Of a stretch of 64,000 nt of DNA, positions 44,931-52,688 are shown in pieces. The translations under genes and the position numbers were made by a program. How positions within the stretch are numbered: position 1 is the stretch's first letter; each line of letters begins with the position of its first letter. The notes below the pieces were generated by a model. The model made no database searches. It worked only from the letters and a program-made list of their open reading frames with translations, and was not told the origin of the DNA. Origin of the DNA: Reyranella sp. (GTDB lineage: Bacteria; Pseudomonadota; Alphaproteobacteria; Reyranellales; Reyranellaceae); contig NZ_JAUSBN010000054.1 in NCBI RefSeq assembly GCF_030651995.1, positions 99,919-163,918 of the forward strand, written 5' to 3'.

Positions 44931-46777
44931 TGAGCCAGATTGTCGAAAAGTCCCCTGCGAAAGGCGCCGTGCGCCGCCCCTGGCGGCTGCCGATGGTTGC
45001 CGCGCTGGCGCTCGCCTTCGTTTCGCTCTCGCTGATTTCCGGCGTCGCCTACATCGTCGTGCTGGCCGGCGCGACCGGCACCGCCGAACGATTGCTGGTC
45101 GATCGGGCCGCCCGCGTCGTCGATTCCCAGGTGGCGCTGGTCCGCAGCCGCCTCGATCCCGTGAGCGAGCAGCTCGAACTGATCGCCGCCCTCGCCGCCG
45201 GGGGCCGCATCGACATCGAATCGCCGGTCGCGGTGCGTGAGCTGCTGGCCGTCATGATGCAGCAGGTACCCGCCGTCTCCGCGGTCGGCTTCGCCACGCT
45301 CGATCTCCAACTGCACCGCGCCGTGCGCGAGCCCGACGGCACGATCGAGCGCGAAACGCTCTCGCTCGTCGGCCAGCCGCAGGGCATGGAACGTTTCCGG
45401 CAGCTCCAGACGGCGCAAGACACCTTCTGGGGCGCCCTGTTCTGGAGCGAGACGATCAAGCAGCCGGTGGTCAACGTGCGCACGCCGGTGCGACGCATCG
45501 ACAATGCCTTCATCGGCGGCCTGATCGCCACGGTGGCCGTCGGTGATCTCTCCTATCTCATCGGCGATCCCGTACGGGGCGGCGATGGACGCTATTTCAT
45601 CCTGGTCGGCCGCGACCATGTGCTGGCCGCGCGCCGGCTGATCGATCCCCGAGGGCTCGGCCTCTCCGAGACGCGGCCCCTGCCCACGATCAAGGAGGTT
45701 GACGACCCGGTCCTCGCGAAGATCTGGGATGCGCCCGTGCGGTCGCCGCAGATCGACCGGGCGCTTGGATCGCTCGGCCATGTCGTCGAGGAGGGCGGGC
45801 GGCAATGGGTGTTCGTCTATCGCGAGCTCAGGCGGTTCGGGCCCGAGCCGTGGCTGGTCGGGCAGTACTTTCCGATCGAGGATGCGACCGGCGACCTCGA
45901 CCGGCTGATGAACGGGGCGATCGTCGGCGGCATCACGCTGGCCGTCGCCGCGCTGCTGGCGCTGGTGATGGGGCTCAGCATGGCGCGCTCCATCCGTACC
46001 CTGACCTCGGCGGCCGAACTGATCGAGCAGCTCAAGTTCGACGAGCCGTTCCATCGCACGTCGAGGCTGCGCGAGATCGACGACGCCGGCCACAGCCTCG
46101 ACAAGGCGCGCGGGGCGCTGAAGTGGTTCGGCGCCTATGTACCGCGCCGTCTCGTCTTCGGGCTGATGGAACTGGGCGAGGATGCCGTGGCGTCGCGCCG
46201 TCGTGTCGTCACGGTGATGTTCACCGACATCGTGGGCTTCACGCCGCAGGCCGAGGAGCTGCCGGAGCAGGAAACGGCCGACATGCTCAACCATCATTTC
46301 GCGCTGCTGGGCACCTGCATCGAGAACGACCAGGGCGTGATCGACAAGTATATCGGCGACTGCGTGATGGCGGTATGGGGCGGCCTCTCGACCATGGAGG
46401 ACCATGCCGACCATGCGGTCCACGCGGCGCTCGAGATGGGGCGCGTCGTGCACGAAGACAATCTTCAGCGCATCGCGGCCGGCCAGAAGGCCGTCCGCCT
46501 GCGCGTCGGCATCCATTCGGGCCCTGTGATCGTGGGCAACATCGGTGCGCCGGGCCGGGTCAACTACACCGTGGTCGGCGACACGGTGAACGTGGCGCAA
46601 AGGTTCGAGCAGATGGGCAAGGAATTCATGGGCCCCGACGAGGACGTGATCGTCCTGGTGAGCGGCGACACGATCGCGGCGATGAAGCGTCCCGAGGCGC
46701 TGGGCGAACTGCCCAAGCCGGAGCTGCGGCACGTGAAGGGCAGGGACGAGCCGGAGCAGGTGTATCGCCTGCTGTAG
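44930..46777 (+). CDS. Membrane-bound class III adenylate cyclase with periplasmic sensor domain
   Basis: 615 residues, GTG start. Architecture: N-terminal membrane helix (MVAALALAFVSLSLISGVAYIVVLAGA), a periplasmic double-PAS/CACHE-type region (about 55-320), a second helix (VGGITLAVAALLALVMGLSMA), HAMP-like linker, then a cyclase domain. The cyclase core has FTDIVGFT and GDCVMAVWGG (metal Asp pair), Lys in DKYIGDC for adenine choice, and NVAQRFEQ with the catalytic Asn/Arg, so it should be an active cAMP-forming enzyme responding to an external signal. The start region overlaps a strong hairpin. Confidence 0.88.
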   Translation: MSQIVEKSPAKGAVRRPWRLPMVAALALAFVSLSLISGVAYIVVLAGATGTAERLLVDRAARVVDSQVALVRSRLDPVSEQLELIAALAAGGRIDIESPVAVRELLAVMMQQVPAVSAVGFATLDLQLHRAVREPDGTIERETLSLVGQPQGMERFRQLQTAQDTFWGALFWSETIKQPVVNVRTPVRRIDNAFIGGLIATVAVGDLSYLIGDPVRGGDGRYFILVGRDHVLAARRLIDPRGLGLSETRPLPTIKEVDDPVLAKIWDAPVRSPQIDRALGSLGHVVEEGGRQWVFVYRELRRFGPEPWLVGQYFPIEDATGDLDRLMNGAIVGGITLAVAALLALVMGLSMARSIRTLTSAAELIEQLKFDEPFHRTSRLREIDDAGHSLDKARGALKWFGAYVPRRLVFGLMELGEDAVASRRRVVTVMFTDIVGFTPQAEELPEQETADMLNHHFALLGTCIENDQGVIDKYIGDCVMAVWGGLSTMEDHADHAVHAALEMGRVVHEDNLQRIAAGQKAVRLRVGIHSGPVIVGNIGAPGRVNYTVVGDTVNVAQRFEQMGKEFMGPDEDVIVLVSGDTIAAMKRPEALGELPKPELRHVKGRDEPEQVYRLL

Positions 46778-46879
46778 CGGGCGCCTCCTGTGACGAGGTG
46801 CTGCGCTGGACGGGATATGGTCATCGCCGGTAGTGTGCGGCCGTCCTCTTCTTTGGCATTTCGAAGGAACGAGCCGCAC

Positions 46880-48043
46880 ATGGAACGACGCAAACTTCTT
46901 GCCTTGTCGACGGCCGCGCTCGCTCTTGCCCCCTTCCATGGACTGCGCGCGCAGGAGTCCAACAAGCCTTTCACGACCGAGCAGCTCGACCAGATGCTGG
47001 CGCCCGTCGCCCTCTATCCCGACGCGCTGCTGTCGCAGGTCCTGATGGCGTCGACCTATCCGCTGGAGGTCGTCGAGGCGGCGCGCTGGTCGCAGGCCAA
47101 CCCGAACCTCAAGGGCGACGCTGCGGTCGCGGCGGTGAAGGACAAGAGCTGGGACGTCAGCGTGAAGTCGCTCGTCGCGTTTCCGCAGACGCTGCAGATG
47201 ATGAGCAACCAGCTCGACTGGACCCAGAAGCTCGGCGACGCGATGATCGGCCAGCAGAAGGATGTCGCCACGGCCGTCCAGCGCCTGCGCGCCAAGGCAC
47301 AGGCCACCGGCAACCTGAAGTCGACCCCGCAGCAGACGGTGACGACGCAGTCGAGCGGCGGCGCCAGCGCGATCGTCATCGAGCCGGCCAATCCCGAGCT
47401 GCTCTACGTGCCCTACTACAATCCCACCTGGGCCTACGGCCCGTGGCCCTATCCCGCGTATCCGCCACCCTATTATCCGCCGCCGCCGAACTACGGCGCG
47501 GCGCTGATGACCGGCATGATGTTCGGGCTGGGCGTCGCCGCGGGTGCCGCGATGTTCGGCGGCTGGCACTGGGGCTATGGCGGAGGTGGCTGGGGCAACA
47601 GCTACACGACCGTGAACGTCAACCGGGCGACCAGCATCACCAACAACTTCAACGCCGACCGCTATCGCAACGGCCAGTGGAACCACGATCCGGCGCATCG
47701 CGACGGCGTGCCCTACCGCACGCCCGCCGAGCGGCAGGAGTTCGGCCAGCATCGTCCCGATTCGGCGGCACAGCGCCAGCAGTTCCGTGGCCAGCTCGAC
47801 GGGCGCGGCGCCGAGGGCGTGCAGAATCGCGGCCTCGAGAACAGGCCGGCCGAAAATCGCGGCGTCGAGAGTCGGGCCGGCGGTGAACGCGGGGCATTCG
47901 GCGACATCAACCGGGGCGGCAACGGCGCCAGCCGCGACTTTGACCGCGGCAGCCAGTCCTGGGGCAACCGCGGCTCGAGTGGCGGTGGCGATCACTTCGG
48001 TGGCGGTGGCGGTGGCAGGTTCGGGGGAGGAGGACGGCGATGA
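46880..48043 (+). CDS. DUF3300 domain exported protein with Gly-rich C-terminus
   Basis: 387 residues. A Tat/Sec-like signal (ERRKLLALSTAALALAPFHGLRAQ) is followed by the DUF3300 domain (LDQMLAPVALYPDALLSQVLMASTYPLEVVEAARW, GDAMIGQQKDVATAVQRLR, YVPYYNPTWAYGPWPYPAYPPP). The rest is low complexity: Pro/Tyr-rich, then Asn/Arg/Gly-rich repeats (PAENRGVESR) ending in poly-Gly. The family has unknown function. ATG 46880 is supported by GAAGGAACGAG upstream. Its stop overlaps the DUF2950 start by 4 nt; DUF3300 and DUF2950 genes are a known pair. Confidence 0.88.
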   Translation: MERRKLLALSTAALALAPFHGLRAQESNKPFTTEQLDQMLAPVALYPDALLSQVLMASTYPLEVVEAARWSQANPNLKGDAAVAAVKDKSWDVSVKSLVAFPQTLQMMSNQLDWTQKLGDAMIGQQKDVATAVQRLRAKAQATGNLKSTPQQTVTTQSSGGASAIVIEPANPELLYVPYYNPTWAYGPWPYPAYPPPYYPPPPNYGAALMTGMMFGLGVAAGAAMFGGWHWGYGGGGWGNSYTTVNVNRATSITNNFNADRYRNGQWNHDPAHRDGVPYRTPAERQEFGQHRPDSAAQRQQFRGQLDGRGAEGVQNRGLENRPAENRGVESRAGGERGAFGDINRGGNGASRDFDRGSQSWGNRGSSGGGDHFGGGGGGRFGGGGRR

Positions 48044-48957
48044 GCGGCACGATGTTCCGGCGCGGTCTCCTGGCCCTCGCCGTCTTCGTCGGCCTGGCCG
48101 GCGGCGCGGTCGCCCAGCAGGCGCCCAAGCTTCAGGGATTCCCGACGGCCGAGGCGGCCGCCAACGCGTTCACCGACGCAGTCCGCAAGGGTGACCAGAA
48201 GACACTGGCGGCTCTGCTGGGGCCCCAATGGGGCGAGTTCGTCCCGGCGACGTCCGAGCAGCGCCAGGAGCGCCGGAAGGCCTATCTCGCGGCCTGGGAC
48301 GAAAGCCACGAGGTCAAGGTTTCCGGCGACAAGGCGACCATCATGGCCGGCAAGGCCGGCTGGACGCTGCCGATCCCGCTCGTGAAGGACGGCGCGGAAT
48401 GGCGCTTCGATCCGGTGGCCGGCTGGCGCGAGATGCGCCTGCGCCAGATCGGCCATGACGAAGCCGCCGTGGTGCAGACGATGCTGGCCATCGTCGATGC
48501 CCAGCGCGACTACGCGGCGATGGATCCCATGAAGACCGGATCGCCGGTCTATGCGCGGCGCCTTCTCAGCTCGCCGGGCCGCAAGGACGGGCTCTACTGG
48601 GAGGCCAAGCCGGGCGAGCCGCAGAGCCCGCTCGGACCGGCGGTCGCCCGCGCCCAGGTCGACGGCAATGCGCCGGACGGCCATTATGGCTACCACTTCC
48701 GGCTGCTCTACGGCCAGGGCCAGGCGGCCCCGGGCGGCGCCCGCGACTACATCGTCAAGGGCCGCATGATCGGCGGATTCGGCGCTATCGCCTGGCCGGT
48801 GCGCTACGGCGTGACCGGGGTGATGACCTTCATCGTCGACTACAAGGGCGAGGTCTATCAGCAGGACCTGGGACCCGAGACGGCGCAGCGCGCCGGCATG
48901 ATCAACATCTTCAATCCTGATAAGGGTTGGGTGAAGGCGGACATGACGCCTCCGTGA
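48040..48957 (+). CDS. DUF2950 family exported protein
   Basis: 305 residues. Signal peptide (MFRRGLLALAVFVGLAGGAVAQ). The mature protein matches DUF2950 (FPTAEAAANAFTDAVRKGDQKTLAALLGPQW, MLAIVDAQRDYA, GLYWEAKPGEPQSPLGP, YGYHFRLLYGQGQAAPGGARDYIVKGRMIGGFGAIAWPVRYG, GEVYQQDLGPET). A function is not established. It is translationally coupled to the DUF3300 gene by a 4-nt overlap, so the two products likely act together in the periplasm or outer membrane. Confidence 0.87.
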   Translation: MSGTMFRRGLLALAVFVGLAGGAVAQQAPKLQGFPTAEAAANAFTDAVRKGDQKTLAALLGPQWGEFVPATSEQRQERRKAYLAAWDESHEVKVSGDKATIMAGKAGWTLPIPLVKDGAEWRFDPVAGWREMRLRQIGHDEAAVVQTMLAIVDAQRDYAAMDPMKTGSPVYARRLLSSPGRKDGLYWEAKPGEPQSPLGPAVARAQVDGNAPDGHYGYHFRLLYGQGQAAPGGARDYIVKGRMIGGFGAIAWPVRYGVTGVMTFIVDYKGEVYQQDLGPETAQRAGMINIFNPDKGWVKADMTPP

Positions 48958-48988
48958 TGGAGGTGTCGAGGTTAAGGGGAGAGGTGTG

Positions 48989-49210
48989 ATGAAGACGAAG
49001 ATCCTGACGCTGGTCGTCGCGGCGGGCTTCCTGGGCGGTTGCAACACCAGCAACCTGTCGGATGGCCAGACTGGTGCGCTCGTCGGCGCCGCGGCCGGCA
49101 CCGGAATCGGCCTCGCGACCGGCGGCAGCTTCGGCGCGGTGGTCGGCGCCGGCCTGATCGGCGGCGCCGTCGGCTATCTTGGCGGCACCGCCATCGGCAA
49201 CAGCAAGTAA
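48989..49210 (+). CDS. Small glycine-zipper lipoprotein
   Basis: 73 residues. The signal ends in a lipobox (GFLGGC) with lipidation at Cys18, so it should be anchored to the inner or outer membrane. The mature part is almost entirely a Gly/Ala zipper (TGALVGAAAGTGIGLATGG, GAVVGAGLIGGAVGYLGG), typical of small envelope lipoproteins related to OsmB/YMGG-type proteins. GGGGAGAGG precedes the ATG; a GTG 3 nt upstream is also in frame. It lies 31 nt after the DUF2950 gene. Confidence 0.82.
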   Translation: MKTKILTLVVAAGFLGGCNTSNLSDGQTGALVGAAAGTGIGLATGGSFGAVVGAGLIGGAVGYLGGTAIGNSK

Positions 49211-49222
49211 GGGGAGATGCGC

Positions 49223-49570
49223 ATGACCTCCAGGCTTCTCCTCGCGCTGGGTGCCCTTTCGGTCGGAAGTGTCATCGCCGTCTCGGCGCCCGCCCAGGCC
49301 CAGATGCCGGCGCTCAACTTCGACCAGGCGGCCTACGTCACTTGCAAGGAAGCGCATGCGATGAATCCGGAAGCCCGCAAGGCGCTGGCCGTGTTCCTCG
49401 CCGATCATTCGGCGCGCATGCGCGGCGTGGTGATCCCCGACGGCGATCTCGGCGCCCATCTCGCCCACCTGGTGCGTGGCGGCTGCACCCTCTCGCCGGA
49501 CGCCTACCTGTTCACGGTGGTCGACCGCGCCATTGTCGCCGAGAGCTCGAAGCTCCCCAAGCGCCGCTAG
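49223..49570 (+). CDS. Small periplasmic protein resembling HdeA/HdeB acid-stress chaperones
   Basis: 115 residues. A signal peptide ending SAPAQAQ is followed by a mature part with just two cysteines, in YVTCKEAHAMNPEA and RGGCTLSPDAY, 47 residues apart. That matches HdeA (Cys18-Cys66), with TCKE-A-NPEA at the first one. HdeA-type proteins unfold at low pH and bind periplasmic clients. The match is by eye and weak outside the cysteines, so treat the name as a suggestion. ATG 49223 is preferred to the ATG at 49217, which abuts the GGGGAG ribosome site. Confidence 0.6.
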   Translation: MTSRLLLALGALSVGSVIAVSAPAQAQMPALNFDQAAYVTCKEAHAMNPEARKALAVFLADHSARMRGVVIPDGDLGAHLAHLVRGGCTLSPDAYLFTVVDRAIVAESSKLPKRR

Positions 49571-49580
49571 TTACTTCCAG

Positions 49581-50474
49581 CTACGGCTTCCAGCGGGTCA
49601 CGCCAAGAGCTGCCAGCACCAAGCGGGCGGCGTGACCCAGGCGGCAGAGGCGAAGCCCTGCGCGTCGGAAGTCCTTCATCTGGAGCGCCGTCGGATATCC
49701 CAGATACTGGCCGTCCGAGAGAAGCTGCGGTTGTCCGGCTGTCCTGTCGGCCGCAAGACGCGCCAGGGCAGTCGGCAGGGCGCGCGCACCGGCCAGGAAG
49801 AATTGCGTCGTCAGTTCTCCGACCGAGGTTGCGCCATGGATTGGCACTTCGACCTGGGCAATGACGCGGCCGGTGTCGATTGTGCGATCTTCAATCGCGT
49901 GAATCGTGGCGCCTGAAATGCGCTCCTGCCGCGCTTGCGCCCACAGCACGGGGCAGGGGCCGCGCAGGTTGGGAAGCAGGGAGGGATGAACATTCAGCGC
50001 GGCCACCCTCGGCAGACCGATCAGAGGTGGCTGCAGGATCTGGTCAAAATTCATGACGACGATGAAATCGGGAGCGCAAGCCTGTACGGCGGCAAGCGTC
50101 TCGGCGGAATTGACGTCGGGTGTTTCGACGAACCGCGCATTATGGCGCCGCGCCAGTTCGGGCAAGGTCGCCAGTGCCGGAGGTCGGCGCGTGACCAGCG
50201 AAAGCCAGCGCGCGAAATACGCGACGATCGGCACCGATATCAGGTCGAAGCCCAACCAGAGGTTGAGGGGGATGCCATAGCGCCGGAAGCCGGCGGTCGT
50301 CTGCTCCCAGAAGGTGCCGTGACGGGAGCCGAACCGCCGCGAGGACAGGACGAGACCTATGTCGTTCCCGAATTCCGCGAACACCGCGTTCAATGCCGGG
50401 AGGCAACACAGGCTGTCGATATGGCAAAGTACGATCGTACTCGTCTTTGGCCTGTTCTCCGCAGCGGACGGCAT
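49581..50474 (-). CDS. Formyltransferase-family protein
   Basis: 297 residues. The formyl/hydrolase transferase fold is shown by LNVHPSLLPNLRGPCPVLWA and TIHAIEDRTIDTGRVIAQVEVPI, the tetrahydrofolate-binding and catalytic His/Asp elements of methionyl-tRNA and sugar-nucleotide formyltransferases. An insert near residues 50-75 is more hydrophobic (LNLWLGFDLISVPIVAYFARW) and is not standard. Since fmt itself is normally elsewhere with def, this is more likely a sugar N-formyltransferase for surface glycan. It starts 7 nt after the SDR stop on the same strand. Confidence 0.8.
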   Translation of the reverse strand: MPSAAENRPKTSTIVLCHIDSLCCLPALNAVFAEFGNDIGLVLSSRRFGSRHGTFWEQTTAGFRRYGIPLNLWLGFDLISVPIVAYFARWLSLVTRRPPALATLPELARRHNARFVETPDVNSAETLAAVQACAPDFIVVMNFDQILQPPLIGLPRVAALNVHPSLLPNLRGPCPVLWAQARQERISGATIHAIEDRTIDTGRVIAQVEVPIHGATSVGELTTQFFLAGARALPTALARLAADRTAGQPQLLSDGQYLGYPTALQMKDFRRAGLRLCRLGHAARLVLAALGVTRWKP

Positions 50475-50480
50475 GCGGCC

Positions 50481-51230
50481 CTACTCCTTCAATATCCGCG
50501 CACTCAGCCAGACGGGAAGCAGCGCCGTGAACCACACGCCGAGGGTGAGGCCAAAGGGGAAGGCGATTCTCGGTCTGTTGCGGGCGAGACCCTGCCGGAT
50601 GATCTGCGAGGCTCGCCCTGCACTCATCGATTTCGGTCTCGGATCGGCGATCGCTTCGGTCATGCGGCTCGTCACATAGCCCGGGCAGACGACGCTTAGC
50701 CCGACATTGGCTTTTGCGAGCGGGAAGCGAAGGCTCTCCCCCCAGACGCGTATCGCCGCCTTGCTCGCGTTGTACGAAGCGGAGCGCGGGCGGCCGAAGA
50801 AAGCCGCAAGGGACGAGATCACGCCGACTTGTCCTTGGCGCCGCGCCATGAGGCGATCGATCAGCGGCTCGACGGTGTTCAGTACACCCGTGAAATTGAC
50901 CGCCATGGTCTTGTGAGCCGAATCGAAGGGTTCGATTCCCAGGTTGTTCTGGTCGAGCGAGATCCCGGCATTGGCAACCAGCAGGTCGACGGGATGGGCG
51001 TCGTCGAACGCCTTCAACCAGCGCGCCATTGCGGACCGATCGGTGGTGTCGACAGTATCGGCGACCACTGTCGCTCCCTTGGCCCGGCAGGCATCCGCAA
51101 CCGCATACAGGCGCTTGGCGTTACGGCCCGTCAGGCCAAGAACGACGCCCGGAGCGGCATAGTCGATGGCCAGTGCCTCCCCGATGCCACTCGAAGCACC
51201 AGTGATAATGATGTGGCGGAATGTTTTCAT
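50481..51230 (-). CDS. Short-chain dehydrogenase/reductase
   Basis: 249 residues. Classical SDR: TGASSGIGEAL (cofactor loop), LVANAGIS, SSLAAFFGRPRSASYNASKAA (catalytic Ser, Tyr, Lys) and CPGYVTSRM. The C-terminal tail has a hydrophobic segment (FPFGLTLGVWFTALLPVWLSARILKE) that may attach it to the membrane. Lower GC (for example TAATGATGATGTGGCG) than the region average. The start at 51230 follows the family; the open frame extends to 51284. First of a two-gene unit with the formyltransferase, divergent from the glycosyltransferase genes at 51312. Confidence 0.85.
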   Translation of the reverse strand: MKTFRHIIITGASSGIGEALAIDYAAPGVVLGLTGRNAKRLYAVADACRAKGATVVADTVDTTDRSAMARWLKAFDDAHPVDLLVANAGISLDQNNLGIEPFDSAHKTMAVNFTGVLNTVEPLIDRLMARRQGQVGVISSLAAFFGRPRSASYNASKAAIRVWGESLRFPLAKANVGLSVVCPGYVTSRMTEAIADPRPKSMSAGRASQIIRQGLARNRPRIAFPFGLTLGVWFTALLPVWLSARILKE

Positions 51231-51311
51231 GTTGGGGCAAGTGTCCTGAAATGATAGTGACCTTGCGAGTGCTGGACCACGCATTTATGTTGACCGACAG
51301 CGCATTGACCG

Positions 51312-52688
51312 ATGGTCGAAAGTCCGGACGTGTCCCGTAGACTGTTGTTCGACGTCACGGGGCTGCTTCACTGGTACGCCTTCTTCTCGAACCCCTCTGG
51401 CATCCAAAGGGTGACTGAAAAGCTGTTTTCCTCGACGGCTGTTCAGCGGGACGAGCAGGTGGAGTTCGTGGCGCGGGCGCTTGGCGGCGACGAATTATAC
51501 AGGGTCGATCGTGGCATATTGTTTGATCTACAGGATCCGCTGCAGCGCCGGGCGGCGATAGCCCGCCTGCGCGCCCTCTTCACGATGACCATGCGACAGG
51601 CACGGCCACGGGGGCCGCTGTCGGACATGACCATTATCCATGTTCCCTACTTCCTGCTCGGCCTGACCCGTCTGGCGCCATTGGTCGAGGCCTGGTTCGG
51701 CAGGCGATTGCCGACCACCTTGCCGTCTCTGGAGGTCGTGCGGGAGCCCGGGCCGCAGGATGTATTCTTCAACCCGGGGGATCTATGGTGGCAGAATCAC
51801 TATGCCCCGTTCCTGCTTCGGCTGAAAACCCGCACGGGGGTGAAGGTCGTGCAAATGATCCACGATCTTTTCTTTATTGAACGGCCTGACTGGTTCTCAC
51901 CAACCTTCGCGCGCACTTTTCCGTCCACCTTTGGCGGGGCTGCCCCTGCCGTCGATCGTTGGCTGACCAATTCGACCTTCGTGAAGGAACAACTCAAGAC
52001 CTATCTGGAGAGCCACTCGCTGCCTCCGCGAGCTGTCGAGGTGCTTCCCATGGGCTGGGATAGTTTCGCGGTTTCAAGGGGGGAGAATCGCCCCGGCGCG
52101 GCGGCGGCGCTCCGGCGCTACGGCATCGTCGGTCAACCATTCATCCTGTTCGTCGGGACCGTCGAGCCGCGCAAGAATCTGGCAACGCTCCTCGATGTCA
52201 TGGAGGAGCTGCGCCGGGACCTCGGGGAGCGTGTTCCGGAGCTGGTGGTCGTGGGTGGCTACGGGTGGAGCGCGAAGGGTCTTGCGGCGCGCCTGTGGCG
52301 CAACCGGCACACGAGGTGGCTGACCACGGTTCGCGACGCCGATCTGTCTGCCATCTATCGCGCCGCGCTCTTCACCGTATCGCCCAGCTATTCCGAGGGA
52401 TGGGGGCTGCCGGTCCAGGAGAGCATCGCCCATGGCGTGCCCTGTATCGCCTCGACCGGCGGAGCGCTGCGTGAGTCCGGTCGGGGCCTCGCGGTTCATT
52501 TCGATCCATTGGATCCGGCGAGTTTGAAGTCTGCGATGGCCCATTGGATCACCGATGGCGCCGCGCTTCAGCGAGAGCGGGAGAGAATTGCCGAGGCCCT
52601 GGGCTCGGAGCATTTCCCAACCTGGAACGATGCGGGACAGATGTTGCTGAAGCAGGCGAGCCTGGACGGGAACGGACGCGACCTGTGA
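51312..52688 (+). CDS. Glycosyltransferase, GT-B fold (family 4 type)
   Basis: 458 residues, no signal peptide. The N-terminal domain opens LLFDVTGLLHWYAFFSNPSGIQRV; the C-terminal domain has FVGTVEPRKNLATLL and the donor-site motif SYSEGWGLPVQESIAHGVPCIAS with the conserved Glu (EX7E). This is a retaining GT4-type enzyme with the wcaI/mannosyltransferase flavour (IQRV near the start is seen in polysaccharide GTs). The acceptor is unknown. It overlaps the second GT by 4 nt (GTGA). The upstream 82 nt separate it from the divergent SDR gene. Confidence 0.88.
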   Translation: MVESPDVSRRLLFDVTGLLHWYAFFSNPSGIQRVTEKLFSSTAVQRDEQVEFVARALGGDELYRVDRGILFDLQDPLQRRAAIARLRALFTMTMRQARPRGPLSDMTIIHVPYFLLGLTRLAPLVEAWFGRRLPTTLPSLEVVREPGPQDVFFNPGDLWWQNHYAPFLLRLKTRTGVKVVQMIHDLFFIERPDWFSPTFARTFPSTFGGAAPAVDRWLTNSTFVKEQLKTYLESHSLPPRAVEVLPMGWDSFAVSRGENRPGAAAALRRYGIVGQPFILFVGTVEPRKNLATLLDVMEELRRDLGERVPELVVVGGYGWSAKGLAARLWRNRHTRWLTTVRDADLSAIYRAALFTVSPSYSEGWGLPVQESIAHGVPCIASTGGALRESGRGLAVHFDPLDPASLKSAMAHWITDGAALQRERERIAEALGSEHFPTWNDAGQMLLKQASLDGNGRDL

